NCBI GenBank assembly: GCA_910589415.1
Contig: OU342630.1
Location: 7,874,001-7,938,000 of the forward strand
Source: Malachius bipustulatus
Lineage: Eukaryota > Arthropoda > Insecta > Coleoptera > Melyridae
Direction: 5' to 3'
DNA length: 64,000 nucleotides
Below are positions 1-12,718 of the stretch, piece after piece. A model generated the notes under the pieces. It worked only from the letters and a program-made list of their open reading frames with translations. It was not told where the DNA came from and ran no database searches. Position numbers and translations under genes: made by a program. The first letter of the stretch is position 1, and each line of letters opens with the position of its first letter.

Positions 1-190
1 ATATTCACCTCTGATCATGGATTCTCTCACGTGACTCTCACGACAGTCACGCATTTCCCGTGATGACTGAATGATACTAGGTCAGAGGTCTAAGGGTTCT
101 TTGAGCGAACAGGGATGAAAGATAAGATATAACGCTGTAAACGCAAAAGAGAAAACGGTAGACGTCCCAGTAGGTTTTTATATCATATAC

Positions 191-432
191 TACGGAAGCG
201 CTGAGCTGCCATCGTTTTCCGTAAAAACTTTTTTTATATAATTTACAGTTCCAACTGTAAATTTACAGTTCAAAGTGTAAATTTACAGTTCAAACTGTAA
301 ATTTACAGTTCAAACTGTAAATTTACAGTTTGAACTGTAAATTTACACTTTGAACTGTAAATTTACAGTTGGAATTGTAAATTATATAAAAAAAGTTTTT
401 ACGGAAAACGATGGCAGCTCAGCGCTTCCGTA
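191..432. mobile_element. Foldback MITE with 20-bp palindromic tandem repeats
   Basis: The ends are an inverted repeat of about 50 bp, starting TACGGAAGCGCTGAGCTGCC on the left with its complement ending at 432. The element is flanked by a perfect 6-bp direct repeat, ATATAC (185-190 and 433-438), which I read as the target-site duplication. The middle is a tandem array of self-complementary units. There is no coding capacity, so it must be mobilised in trans. The architecture (TACG-type TIR, 20-bp palindromic units, 6-bp duplication) matches the much larger element at 37960-42476. Confidence 0.85.
241..380. repeat. Seven 20-bp palindromic tandem units
   Basis: Seven consecutive 20-bp units of the form ATTTACAGTTCAAACTGTAA fill the centre of the foldback MITE. 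Each unit is nearly its own reverse complement, and the outermost units differ by one or two bases that are mirrored on the other side (CCAACT left, GGAATT right). The whole array can therefore fold as one long hairpin. Confidence 0.93.
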
Positions 433-438
433 ATATAC

Positions 439-2150
439 CGCATAGAATGATTGAGTTTTAAAATCATTCATGGTAATAATATGTACTGCTTTTATTCATT
501 TCGAATATCTCAATGTGTCTATGAGGGATATGTCCTGGTTTATTAAGCCTGGGACTCCTATTTATTAAGTTATAGGCAAGAAGTGTCATTAATATGAGGT
601 TTAATTAATTTTTATTGAACTTAACATTTCAATCTCAGCAGGTTTTCATCATAGAAAAGCATTATCATCAGGGGAACTATAATTACAGGAAAAACAATAA
701 ATTAGAATAATTTATATTTATAGATCTTACAACAAAAAATAAAATACAATTAACATCTTATGAGATGTAATATTCCCAAACCTTCAATTAAATTTGTACA
801 GTTTAGTACAGGAATAAAGAAAAAGAGTTATTGCATTTTGATCCAGTTCTGAGATATTTTTTAAAGTTTTAAACGTCTAGCTGATCGTGAAATTAGCTTA
901 GATTTCATTACAAAATTCGTACCTAACAGACAAACAAACAAACAAGGAAGCGAAATAAGAAAAACGTGTTAAAAATGTTTTTGACCACTACTATGCATAT
1001 TATTTTTCTGCAAGTTTTTTAATTATCACAAAATTTTCTAGTCTTGATCTCAATTTGTATAAGTATACAAGCTTCTGCTACATGTAAGCTGAGCGTTTAG
1101 AATTGTGACCGTCTTTTCCCACATAACATGGCCAAGTGCCCAATTCCAGATGAAAATAGCTACAAGTATGCGTCGCTGTGTCCAGATATGACGCCATGTT
1201 GACTCCGATGTGTAACGATGTGTAATACAGTTACCATTCTCGTTACCCATCATCTACTCCATTAAAAAACTTATTTATACGTATATTTATAATATGATCC
1301 GTAAAAGAAAATTTTTTTTTTTTCATTTTGTTCACGTAAACCAACATTATTATAGCACAAACACCAAATTGATATGGGATCATTCTTTAATTATGAGTAA
1401 TGTTTAAAATGTTAACACTACAATAACAAAATACAAAACTGAAAAAGGTTTACTCGTAAATTCTTATGAATAAAAAGCCTAACATTTTTTTATTTCTTTG
1501 ACACTAGAGTGAAATATATCTAGCGAGCCCTGAACGCAGGCGTAGTTTGATGAAATGGAAATTCTGGTGCAATGTAGAGTCCAAGAATCCAAGAATCCAA
1601 GTACGCATTCGCGGAATTGGCAACCAAAATATGTTGGGATGCATTGTTAAAAATTTAAAGTTTAGCATAGAGACCAACTGAGGGGGGAATCAATTAGCTT
1701 GAACAAAAATATGAGTGCTAGAGTGGTACGTCTCCAGATCAAATCCACTTGAGCAAATCTCTCAAGCATCTATACGATAAGAGAAAATTTTCAACAACTT
1801 TCTAAGTATGACGTCGATAGTGCTGTGATGGAACTAAGGATTGCAGGAGACCATACGACAGATCAATATTCAAGAATTGTCGAACCATCGTGTTAAATAA
1901 AGTGAGCAGATCTTATTTTTTACTGTGGATAAAAAATTCGAGGGATCTAAAGTACAAGAGCTTTAGAAGCCACATGCTTAACATAATATGTTCTAGAGGA
2001 TAATATATATGACAGAGGTACCTCATTTGTTTGAGGAAGTAGGGATGCATTTAACTGATAAGGATACTGATAAGGATAATGCTGTAGTTACATTTGGAAA
2101 CAACCTCCCAAATTCTCATTCAACTGAATAACATCGATAATAAAGCGAAT
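439..2150. other. Non-coding stretch, no gene recognised
   Basis: AT-rich sequence with only short, unconvincing open frames. The minus strand around 600-665 reads CTGATGATAATGC followed by a GAAATGTT and AATAAAAATT stretch. This vaguely resembles the 3' end of Penelope-like elements and could be a decayed copy, but that is weak. A triple CCAAGAAT repeat lies near 1585-1600 and a TA run near 2160-2175. Confidence 0.5.
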
Positions 2151-2154
2151 CTGT

Positions 2155-2520
2155 AAAAAATATATATATATATATTTGTCGTCAGCGTATAAAAGGTACT
2201 TGACAATAAAATCTCAGTGACATCGTCGATAAAAATCGAGAATATTAAAAGATAGAGCTCTGCGGGACACCGGAAGGAGAGCTCAATTTATGACCAGTGC
2301 ATTGAGGACGCATTCCGAGATAAATTTTTATCAGTGTCATCGGATGTGGATGTAATCCAAATCGCCTCAATTTTTTTACAATGAGTTGGTGATTAAAGCG
2401 ATCGAATGTCTTGTTGAAATCGGTATAGATGACATCGACTTGAATTCCCTCATCGATAGACTTTGAGAGGAGTTGCATATTGCTTCTTAGAGTATAATAG
2501 ATGTCGTTGATCTACCCATT
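2155..2520 (-). pseudogene. Non-LTR reverse transcriptase fragment (motifs A-C)
   Basis: The minus-strand reading contains a reverse transcriptase motif A (VDVIYTDFNKTFDRFNH), a damaged motif B (SGVPQSSIF) and, after a frameshift and a stop, a motif C remnant (LLYADDKY). These are the fingers and palm of a jockey/CR1-type non-LTR retrotransposon polymerase that copies element RNA at the insertion site. The glycine of GVPQG is replaced by serine and the frame is broken, so it is dead. It abuts a different reverse transcriptase fragment on the same strand. No endonuclease or 3' tail belonging to this piece is visible. Confidence 0.75.
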
Positions 2521-2529
2521 AAGAAAACA

Positions 2530-3553
2530 TTTTTTTTATTGAAAATGCACATGCACTGCAGGGAAATCCCTATGACGCTCTGGGAGCGGTGCATGAGCAG
2601 AGATATCGATTCACGTTGGCCTTGAATCTCTGTAGGTTGTATACTTCGGGAAACACGCCCTTTGGAATGCTATTCCAAAGTGATGCGGTTCTATACATAA
2701 AAAAAGTCTGAAATAGGGTGGTACGAGGTGTAACGAACTGAACCTGATACGAATGAGCGTCTGCGGCTCGACGTGTATTTCTGCCCGGTCTTGTTCTTGG
2801 TGGGATCAAGCGGGCCACGTCTTTTGAACACCTTCCATTAAAATATCTGTAAAACAGACTCAGGTCAGCTACTCTTCTTCGATGTTCGAGAGTGTCTAAA
2901 TTTTTTGTCAAATCTGGGTCCCCAAGATTTGATGTGGTGTATAAAATTTCTTCGTGCGGAAGAGTGTTCCAAGTTTTTGAGAAGCACTCTTCGCCAGACC
3001 TGCAACATGATCATGCCAAGACATGTTCGCTCCAAGGCTCACTCCAAGTAAACGAAGAGATGACACTGGGGTAAGAGAGTGTCCCGCCATCATCATACCT
3101 GGCTCCAAAACGTTGGTCTTTTTGGAGAAGATGGCTGCTTGGGTTTTTCCAGCATTAAATTGGACTTGGTTTCTATCGCCCCAAGTTAGAATGTCTTGCA
3201 AGTCATTGTTAAGTATGGCAACTTCTTGCTCCCTGCGAGTCTGTGCGTCGATGGCAGATGTTCGCGCATCTAACGTATAAGAAGATATGAGGGTACTGTC
3301 GTCGGCAAAACTGTATATTGGATTTTTTGTTGTTTCAAGCAAGTCGTTTATAAATATTAGAAAGAGAGTCGGAGATAAAATGGATCCCTGAGGCACACCG
3401 GCATTGATGGAAAGTGAGGAGATCACCAGTTGACCTCTGTTTGCGGAATCCGTATTGGCGGTCGCTGATTACATTAGCTCCTTCCAAGTATTTTAAAAGA
3501 TGTTGGTTAATAGCTTTCTCCATAATCTTGGATATTACTGAAAGCAGTGCCAC
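2530..3553 (-). pseudogene. Internally deleted jockey/CR1-type non-LTR retrotransposon, 3' part
   Basis: Read on the minus strand from 3553, the order is an RT fingers block (SKIMEKAINQHLLKYLE, then GFRKQRSTGDL), motif B (GVPQGSILSPTLFLIFINDL), motif C (YSFADDSTL), the thumb (LRLLGVSLGANMSWHDHV) and a C-terminal block (WNSIPKGVFPEVYNLQRFK). Two internal deletions are visible. Motif A is missing between STGDLL and SLSINAGVPQG. Sequence is also missing between YTPHQIL and LDTLEHRRR. An A-rich tail (T-run on plus) near 2530-2541 marks the 3' end. It is a dead copy, 5' truncated near 3560. Confidence 0.85.
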
Positions 3554-3716
3554 TGGTCGACATGATGATTATGGGAAATAATAATTATGTATATGAAAAA
3601 TATGCTATTATTAAATTAAAGAACTCGAAAATGGCACTAAGAGAGACAATCGATCGGCAATCAGCAATATCCTCTTTTTTTAATAATCGAAATTATAAAA
3701 CAATTGTTGTAGGTTT

Positions 3717-4997
3717 ATACCGTGTGATAAGGTTCAAAGCAGAACATAGGCGAATAGTATGGGAAATCACATATTTGCGGTTTATTTCTCATCACTTTTA
3801 TCTACAAGAACGGTAAGGGTGTCTTTCGAGAGAGAATTGTTTTCTGAGCATGCTGATACCAAACGCTTAATAATTGATAGTTTTTTATTATGATAGAATA
3901 ACTTAAACATTTTCAAAATTAAAGGTGTGAGCGGCCATGACAAGCCTAATTCGAATAATTTTGTTACCGTCAAAACGAACATTTCTAATTACTCATACAC
4001 GTTTCCCTGAAAAGATTATCATATGAATAATAATAATTACAGCTATTTTAATGCGGGACGAGTGTTTATCGCCGTGGTACTATTAACTGGCCGGCCAGAT
4101 CTCCCGATATAGCACCTTATCCTTGTTGTGACTTTTCTTGGGATCTTGGGGTTACCTTAAAAACAAAATTTACAGAGCTCGTCCTTGCCGAATGAGCATT
4201 CGTTAATAACCAACAACTCGGACAAGTTCGAAGCTCAATTTATAAAAGGGTGGGAATATTAATTTCAAAATGAAGGACTCTTTTTGAATATTTGTTGTTT
4301 TTGTTCAATTATTTTACATGTTTATTTTTCATAGTCAATTTTTGGTAAAACAAAATGATGGTAAATGAGGATTTCCGTCATTTTATAATGATGTTCAATC
4401 AGAATTAAAATAAATTAAATAATAGAAATAATTTGCTTTGACAGTGAAAAAGTTATCCGAATTTAGCATGTCATGGCTGCTAATCTTTTAATTTTGAAAA
4501 TGTTTCAAATATTCTGTCATGATATAAAACTGTTAATTAGTCGGTATAGTACGATTAAGTTTAAAAAGTCATATGTATCGATTAAGAATACACATCCTTC
4601 CGATAGTTCGATTTATTTTGTTTCATTTACGTGGTTCTCATAGAAACCGTCAAGTTTGTCTAAACACTCCATCCCGCATAAATAAATATACGTCAACATT
4701 GGTTTTGAATGAGAATTATATGGACAGCACAAAGGATAAAATGTCATTACGTGAATAAATTTTATGTAGTTGTCAGTGACCTCAAACTGACTTAAACGTT
4801 CAATTCATTGTTTGAATGATTCCTTCAATAATTCACACTTTGACATTTAACTGTTTGACATTTTCTGGTCAGATGAAAAATCTTAATTCGGACGGTTAAT
4901 ATGACGTCACATATGACTTTTTAAACTTAATCGTACCATATTTTGATATCATATGCTTTTCGCCTATGTTCTGCTTTGAAACTTGTCACTCGGTATA
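3717..4997. mobile_element. Inverted-repeat element, about 1.3 kb
   Basis: A 39-bp imperfect inverted repeat (3717-3755 and 4959-4997) containing TTCAAAGCAGAACATAGGCG brackets this block. The interior has no convincing coding sequence. Another inverted-repeat element (4549-4936) is nested near the right end. Flanking duplications are not clear, so the exact ends are approximate. Confidence 0.55.
4549..4936. mobile_element. MITE with 28-bp TIRs
   Basis: GTACGATTAAGTTTAAAAAG followed by TCATATGT at 4549-4576 is answered by an exact reverse complement at 4909-4936. The 388-bp length and lack of coding capacity fit a MITE. The target duplication is ambiguous (TA or longer). Confidence 0.7.
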
Positions 4998-6260
4998 AGT
5001 CGTAAAAAGACATCCCTTCGATACAAAAAATTTCTAAGCCCACTAGATAGAATTTTCATAGTCAACTTATGTTCTTCTTATGGCCGCCAAATTGTTTTTT
5101 ATGTCGTTCGCGGTATGAATGAAATCACGGTAACAACAAAAAAAAAATTTCAAATAGTTTATTATTTTTTATTTTTTTTTTTAACTTTTTTCTGCGACGG
5201 GCTATAAGTTTGACCTTTTTCCCCGTTGACAGGTAGAAAAATGCCTCATTATATGAGCTGCATCTTATCGGGGAAATAAATGAATTAGCAGGGAAATACG
5301 AAAGTTACCTTATTATCCAAATGGCAATTATTAAGGGAATTTTCATAATAATCACTATCCATATTATTAAATTCACTCATCCAAAACTAACAAGAATCTT
5401 TGCCAAATTGTCTTCAATTTTAATTACATTAATATGACGTTTATGTAATAATTAAATCGTTTCGTTACCCAGGTAACGTCAATTACGATAAAAGACAGTT
5501 TCAAAATCCAAGTTTAACATAAATCATTTTTCCGACATAATTTTGAGTTATCTAACTACGTTTTTCGACATTCTAACACTGATATTTCTTCTCGCAGAAA
5601 AAAATTGTATATTATACACACGAGAAAAAACTGCGATTTTAGCTCTCGAAGTGTTTGTCCCCTCCGCTAAACGCGTCGGGGACGAAATCACATCTCGAGC
5701 TAAAATCTATCACTTTTTTCTCTTGTATAATAAATAACTATTTTTAAGCGAATTACAGCAATATTAAGTAGTCATATTACTTGCCCTATGATTTTTTAAT
5801 TTGTCAATGATATTCGGTATAAAAAGATGACTTAAAAAAAAACCATGCAGGAATAAAATTTCTGAAAATTTCTTTCACGAATGCTAGTAATGCTTCGTTA
5901 GGTGGATTTATTTTATACCATTCAACATAGAAAAAAACAATATGGCTGCCACAAGAAAAAGAGAAGTTGACTATAAAAACTATGGCATCTAGTCTGCTTA
6001 GAAAATTTTTGTTAAATTAGAAAATGACTTATGTAAACCTACAAAAAATAGTTTATTAATTTCTAATAAGTGATAAAAAGATATGGACAAAATAAGAAAT
6101 CTCGATTTTTTTAGTTTTCAGGATAATTCAGCAACAACTGAAGTTGTCCTAAATTTTGTTTCAGACTTTTATTAAGCATAAAATTGCGCAAATTTTCACC
6201 AATTTAATCGACTCTGTATCTCCTATAGTTTAGAAGATCCTAAAGGTGAGCCATTGGTAT
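4985..6260. mobile_element. Copy of the palindromic G-family repeat, interrupted
   Basis: Sequence at 4990-5150 (CTTATGGCCGCC, then ATGTCGTTCG) and at 5920-6250 (aagatatggacaaaataag, then the AACAACTGAAG block) matches the two arms of the palindromic element at 15844-17754, and also copies at 37253-42717 and 60660-61080. An unrelated repeat (about 5160-5750) sits between the arms. It is non-coding. Confidence 0.6.
5160..5750. repeat. Dispersed repeat, inverted copy at 56941-57555
   Basis: The block containing AGGTAGAAAAATGCCTCATT and the GCTCTCGAAGTGTTTGTCCC segment recurs, reverse-complemented, at about 56941-57555. Its right end (5590-5735) is itself a hairpin: GATTTTAGCTCTCGA pairs with TCGAGCTAAAATC. 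There is no open frame of note. Confidence 0.7.
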
Positions 6261-6639
6261 CTCGTACTAGGAATACCCTTGGATTTTTTTCTAAATAATC
6301 TGCCAAGGTCATATTAGCTTATGCTGAAGTACCTTGATATAAAATTATGATAAAGAGTACGGAAGCTAATCTTCCCTCTCTGTCCAATTGCTAGCAATCT
6401 GAGAGAAAATATCTCTGTTCAATATTTACGTGCCTTTTTAGTTACTTCTCATTGTTGATTTCTGTGCTGGAGTGAACATTGAATGGATACACAAGCGTAA
6501 CAAGTGACTGACGGACAGAAAATTAATTATTATTCAAATTTTTATTTCAAAATTATTTAATTAATTTGCGTTTTAAAAATATTCTTCTTAAAATGTCACA
6601 CCTTGACATTGAGTTCGAACGGCACTATTTGAGAGGTTT

Positions 6640-6800
6640 TAATAGGCTATAAGGTGGTTTGCCGTTGCCTTCCGCAAGGTGGATCCCGATCTTGATTCGA
6701 GAAGCACAACAAATAGATGTCGGCTGCTGGTGAGTCTCGAACCAAGGTGTATCGGCACGGCGGACCAAAGCGGTTTTCGTCACCTGCATCAGAACACCAG
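6640..6800 (-). mobile_element. Possible tRNA-derived SINE
   Basis: On the minus strand a Pol III B-box-like GGTTCGAGACT (6733-6743) is followed downstream by GGCAACGGCAAACCACC, a motif I recall from the central domain of invertebrate SINEs. The block is GC-richer than its surroundings. An A box is not clearly identifiable and no target duplication was found, so this stays tentative. Confidence 0.35.
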
Positions 6801-7830
6801 AATTGTCATTATAGTGCTTCGTGATGTTTTCTATTCGAAAGTTTGAAATGCGGTATCTTAATAAGAAGAATAGAATACTCCTACTTTTACTTTAGTTTAG
6901 ATTTCTGACACGTCTGACAACAAAGCTGGTGTTATATTGTCAACAGTAATAAAATATAATTTATTATTTTCATTATTTTGTCACATTTGAGTCATAATAT
7001 TATCTATCTAAGAACAATCATTCGAATTCGGTCAAATATATTCTCAAATCGTCTATCTACTTCAGTGTTTCAGTATAATCTAATGATTTTTTGTAGATAG
7101 GTATTAGATATTACCATTACTTTATTTTGGCGAGTCCCAATCTGGGAAAGCTATGAATAGATCGTGTTCCGAATCTTACAACGACATCGCAACATAATGC
7201 CAAACCTCTATAAAATATTGTTTACCTATGCAGGATGCTAACATCAACCAGTCGATGACAATTTAATTGTGAAATCCACTGTGTTTGGGTAAACATATTT
7301 ATAAAGTTTTATTTTTGGAAAAATAGATTTTTCGTTATTATTTGAGTCAAACAACTTCTCTGTAACATAAAAAGTTTCAAGTTAAAATTCGGAAAGTTTT
7401 CAGTCTCTATTTTAAGTTTTCCTTATTTTCATATTTCGGAATGTTATCTCTGATATGGTACATTTAAGCCAAAGTGGCCATGACGTCATTGATAGCAAAA
7501 ATGTAAGTTTGCCAGCTTTCAAGATCAGATGACATTACTAAATATTCAATTCTACTATATTGCTATTGGGGGTCTGGAGATGGAGGAAAATACGACGGTG
7601 CAGACATATCTTTCTATCTGTATCTCGTCGAATGTACTTTGAGTCGTAGGCGCATGTCCGAGAGCTGAACACGCCTACAAGCCATCAGATTCGACTCATT
7701 CGACAACCTGACTCGTGACGCTTGCACACAACGGGTCGAGTACTCTAAAAAACAGATAGAAATAGTCGTTTTCTGTCCCAATGTGTCCTTGACACTTCCA
7801 CTTACGGACGATTGCAATATAAAAGTATTA
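6801..7830. other. Non-coding stretch, no gene recognised
   Basis: A 67-codon minus-strand frame (7614-7817) lies in a somewhat GC-richer patch but shows no recognisable domain, start context or splice signals. The rest is AT-rich and unremarkable. Confidence 0.5.
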
Positions 7831-7834
7831 GATA

Positions 7835-9025
7835 TACACCGTGTTTTATATTAAGTCGGCACTATTGCTAACTTCGTTATTATTTAACCTAGAAAGTCGG
7901 TTAAATTAGCAAACTAGTAGTATTTTTGCCGCTGAATAAAATGGCGAAAGCAAAAAAACAATTGAACCTCGCGTTTTTGAGATATTTAAAAAAATTTAAT
8001 TTTTTTAATGGAACACCCTGTATATTTTTAGATGGATCGGTTGCAAATTTTTTTTAAAGGAAAAAGTCTTTATGCACTATGATCCTAAAATAATAAATTC
8101 ATTAATTATTCATTATTTTATTACTCCCAAAGTAGGCTGCGACAATTATTGTAATTTAGTGTACCTACGTAATGTAAGGTAAAAAAATTATGTCGTCCTC
8201 AATAGTGTATTTTTCAATAAAAAAATACACTAAAAATAAGAGTTGTTACCTTGAAAAGGATTTAATTTTACATAAACAAATAACAGAACTTGTTTGTGTG
8301 TACAATTTTATTATTTTAGGATCATAGTGCATAGAGACTTTTTCCTTTAAAAAAAATTTTGCAACCGATCCATCTAAAAATATACAGGGCGTTCCATTAA
8401 AAAATATCCATTTTTTTTAAATATATCGAAAACGCGATGTTCAATTGTTTTCCTGTTTTCATCGTTTTATTCAAGAGAAAAAATACTACTAGTTTGCTAA
8501 TTTAACCGACTTTCTAGCTCAAATAACGAAGTTAGCAATAGTGCCGACTTAATTTAAAACACAGACAAGTTCTGTTATTTGTTTATTTAAAATTAAATCC
8601 TTTTCAATATAACAACTCCTTTTTTTGTGTATTGTTTTATTGAAAAATACACTATTGAGGACGATATATTTTTTTACCTTACATTACGTAGGTAGGTACA
8701 CTAAATTACATTAATTGTCGCAGCCTACTTTGGGAGTAATAAAATAATGAATAATTAATGAATTTATTATTTTAGGATCATAGTGCATAGAGACTTTTTC
8801 CTTTAAAAAAAATTTGCAACCGATCCATCCAAAAATATATAGGGTGTTCTATTAAAAAAGTTACATTTTTAAAAATATCTCGAAAACGCGATGTTCAATT
8901 GTTTTTCTGCTTTCGCCATTTTATTCAAGAGAAAAAATACTACTAGTTTGCTAATTTAACCGACTTTCTAGGTTAAATAATAACGAAGTTAGCAATAGTG
9001 CCGACTTAATATAAAACACGGTGTA
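7835..9025. mobile_element. Palindromic TIR element with an extra internal arm
   Basis: The arms start TACACCGTGTTTTATATTAA on the left and end in the complement at 9025, with a probable TA target duplication. Arm 7835-8290 pairs with about 8556-9025 over roughly 470 bp. Between them lies a third, partial copy (about 8300-8560) of the outer half of the arm, in the same orientation as the right arm and with its own end at AAAACACAGACAAG. It is non-coding and Tc1/mariner-like only by its TA target. Confidence 0.8.
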
Positions 9026-9057
9026 TAGACTATATGTAGATATGTAGACTATAGATA

Positions 9058-10550
9058 TAATAGTTTAGTTTAGTTTACTTTATTGTGCTAATAAAACAAA
9101 GTTTTTACACTCGTAGGTAGGTACAATCACAAAAAAATATCACAGATATAATCAATAAACATAAACACTACAAATCATCAATCTCCAACATTGTGCCGTT
9201 AGAAGCAAAGCTGTCTCGATCAATGTTACTTTCCAAAAACTCCTGAATAGAGTAAAAAGCCCTATGCACAAGAAAATCCTTAATAGAAGTATTAAAAGCA
9301 TCAAGACTATAGTTTTGAATAAAATCTGGTAACTTATTAAAAACTTTTAAGCAGCGTAGCGTAGACTCCTGTGAGATGCAGAGAGACGATAGAAATCATG
9401 CCGGAACATAAATCTACCCCTAGTCTGATAATTATTTTGAACATCCAAGTTTCCAACAAGATTTGACTTATTTTTATAAGCAAAGACTAATGCACGAAAG
9501 ATATACAGAGACGGAAATGTTAGAATGCAAGAATGCGAAGATCCACGAAAACCGATCTGGATTCCTCTCTAGGTTTTAAACAAGCGATAAGCCTGATTAC
9601 CTTCCTCTGCAGCCCGAAAATTGTGCAGCTCGGACTCGAAAAGAGAAAAGTACCTACGCATACTTCAAGACCGCCACACTGAGACACACCGACAAGCTCC
9701 GAAACAGGTAAAGTGTTTTTGAAAGTCTGGATGACAAGCTATTTACATAAAGATACCATCTCAGACTGGCATCTATATGGATACCAAGAAATTTAGCACT
9801 AGTCTTATACGCTCAAGCTGATTGCGAAGGGTAAAAAGAACTTTAACAGTCTTATCACTGCTACTGTTCATTACCAATCCATTCCTACCAAACCACTCAC
9901 TAGCCCTTGCACCGGCCCTATCGCAGAGATCAAAAGAACCAGAGAAAGTATCCTTGGCAACAGAGACATTGACATACAAAGTTAAAAAAAACAATGTCAA
10001 AACAGCTTCGCTCTCTTGTTGAATGTTTGTTCACCATGACAAGATCAAAAGTAGCTAGAAAATTACACAATACATTCGAGTTAGAGTCATCTGCAACAAA
10101 ATTCACATTAAAATCCCCTGCGAGAATAAAACTAGTTACAGAGCCCAGTGTGGTCAACACTTTCTCCAGGACTTATATAAAATTATACATATAAGTCACT
10201 AGAAGGCGATCTATAGCAAGACAAAATGTAATGAGGCACAAAATCCGAGTCACGTACAAACAAGGCCACCGCTCCATGAATGTGGTCTCTTCTACTAAAA
10301 TGTGAGGCCAACCTCCAACCATCCCAACAGTATACATCAGCCTCACCACTACATAACCAAGTCTCACTTACACTCAAAATATTGGCCTCATTATGACTGC
10401 TTAGAAATGCTTCAAGGTCCAACACTTTATTTATTATGCTCTGAGTATTCAGATGAATCAAACTAAAACTTAACTGGGTGGTGAAGTTCCCCATTTCCAG
10501 CAAAAAAATCGGTTCACGTGAGAGCCTTGGGGCCACACGGATGAGTCCAG
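9058..10550 (-). pseudogene. Jockey/CR1-type non-LTR retrotransposon with central deletion
   Basis: The minus strand begins with an apurinic-like endonuclease domain: SLIHLNTQSIINK, SVSETWL, HGAVALFVR, then ILAGDFNVNF in a shifted frame. It jumps near 9960-9990 directly into the reverse transcriptase thumb (EWFGRNGLVMNSSSDKTVKV, FLVSI-IDASLRW) and the C-terminal region. The whole catalytic palm (motifs A-C) is deleted. A polyadenylation-like AATAAA and a (TAAAC)n tail mark the 3' end near 9058-9085. Several frameshifts and stops make it non-functional. Confidence 0.85.
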
Positions 10551-12718
10551 TTACCGTATTTTTAATTGCACTTTTATTGCAGAATTTACAAATAACTTAA
10601 CAACCATTAGCACCAGCATCGTCATCGCACGTCATATTGTCGAGTTTGAATTTATTACGCAACTTAAAGGTTGGATGAACTTTACCTTCTTCTTTTTTAG
10701 TCTGTGCAATTTTATAATCTATGTACAGCCAGTATTTTAAAGGCTCTTTAAGTTAACGGGCAGATTTCTGGAGCAGTTTCGACAAAAGGTATCGACCGTA
10801 GGTGAAATATAATAGCAATTTAGTGATTCTTGGCATGGAGGAGATTACAAAAATGTTAATAAAAGTTATTTAACGTCGATGTTAGCTTTAAACATGGTAA
10901 CTGAATTCTTCCCATTAACCTTATGGGCGTTTACTGGCTGTTAGTCAACCTTACTTTCTCAGTTTATGGATCAGGTATTTTAGAAGTTTGGAACTTTAGG
11001 ATATAACTTAATTTACCCTGATTTAAAGAAAATAAGTAATAAAATAATTCAACAAATCATTACATTAATGCAGGATTTATTAGTTATACTAATATACCTC
11101 TGCATGAACAAATATAAATTTACGTTATGACAATATTTTAAGAAGGACCACTTATTTTGTTAATTATTCTCATATAATAATACTATGAATTTCCCTTTTA
11201 GTGCTTTTGGCCACTAGCTGACAGGTTTCCTGCTGGCAACTTTTCTTTTTGGTCTGGAATTTGTTGCTCCAGGATTTTCCTAAGAACTAATTAACACGGG
11301 CGACACTTTTTAAACTTATTTTTAGAACCGATGCAAGCTCGCTGATGAAATTTAGCATAATTATTGATAACTGATCTATCTAAATATTCATTTAAAATAA
11401 CTATGAACAATAACACACTGATTTTACGTAGCACAAATCGAAATTTCCTCCGAGAAATTATCGGATAACCAGTTTAGCTTACATGACCCATATCATGTAG
11501 GTAAATCACCTGTCTACATTGTAATAATGTTGATCTATTCTGTTGTATATTTCTTATCTAATGCTTATTGATGCTATACAAACTTAATAGAGTGACAGAT
11601 GTAGTAAGCCCTGCTGTACTTATAATTAACAAAATTCATTTTTTTGCATTAAAAAATCTGAAATGAGGATTTTAGTACATTTAAAATTTGAAAGAAATTT
11701 TTCGAAACTCACCTTTACTTTAAGGATCTTAAAATGCTCTATTTTTGAATTATGATCATTTCTACAATACAGTGTTTATTAAATAATTTTATTTAGGATA
11801 AAATGATGCGTCTGTGCTGATTTATTAATAGGTCTTGACACAAATAGAAATTCCTTGAAAATCATGTTTATTATTTCTAAATGGTCACCCAAAAACCTGA
11901 TGATTTTGACATAATTTATCACGCAGAGAATGATGATTATAATTATTGTTTTATTTTGTAAATTTTATGTTTTCAACCCTTACTTTATAGAATATCTGCA
12001 TACCTATAATACCACTACTGATGGACATATTGTACGGATACTACTATTATTGGCGTAGAATAATTCTTAGTCAGTAAATATGAAATCAGATTGCAATTTT
12101 GGGACATTGTGCAATCAAAAGGATGTAAGTACCTACATAGTTTAAAGTTGGCAAGTTTTAGATAATCGTGATTCAACGGTTTTATTCGGGAACACGATGC
12201 ACTGTTGACGAATTTATATGTTTGAAAAATGCGATCGGGTTACTTTCTTATTAAAGAATAATATAATATAAATATAAATATATTAATAAAACAACAATCA
12301 ATACAACCTATACATATATGTATACATTATATTGGCTTGATCCGTTGGAATTTTCACAAAAAAGATGTTTCTAATAATTATTGTCAGTTTGTCTAAATTT
12401 ATAGCCAAAATTGATGTAAAAAACTATTAACCGTTCGCACTAGTATTTAAGCACTTTATTGAAATTAAATTCAACAAAACTCAGGTTAGATAGATAAGTG
12501 ACTGATAACTATTGTAGAATATTAGAAGAAATATAATTTACAGGGTTTCCTACGATTAACGTGCGTTAGTCGTATATCGGAAACTATACATGACAGAACT
12601 ATGAAAATTTATGTATATATACTCAACATTCCTTCTTAATCTCAACTGTAGAGATTCTATACATATTAAAAGCCAAAAATTACCAAAAAATAAAGAATAA
12701 ACTACAAGATGAATAAAC
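10551..12718. other. Non-coding stretch, no gene recognised
   Basis: About 2.2 kb of AT-rich sequence with no long open frame, no obvious inverted repeat and no recognisable repeat family. Short AT microsatellite-like patches occur near 12260-12290. Confidence 0.5.

Noticed and set aside
1050..1253. Minus-strand frame starting MMGNENGNC
   Set aside because: Short, no domain and no supporting splice or polyadenylation signals.
7614..7817. 67-codon minus-strand open frame in a GC-richer patch
   Set aside because: No recognisable domain, splice signals or start context; not called as a gene.
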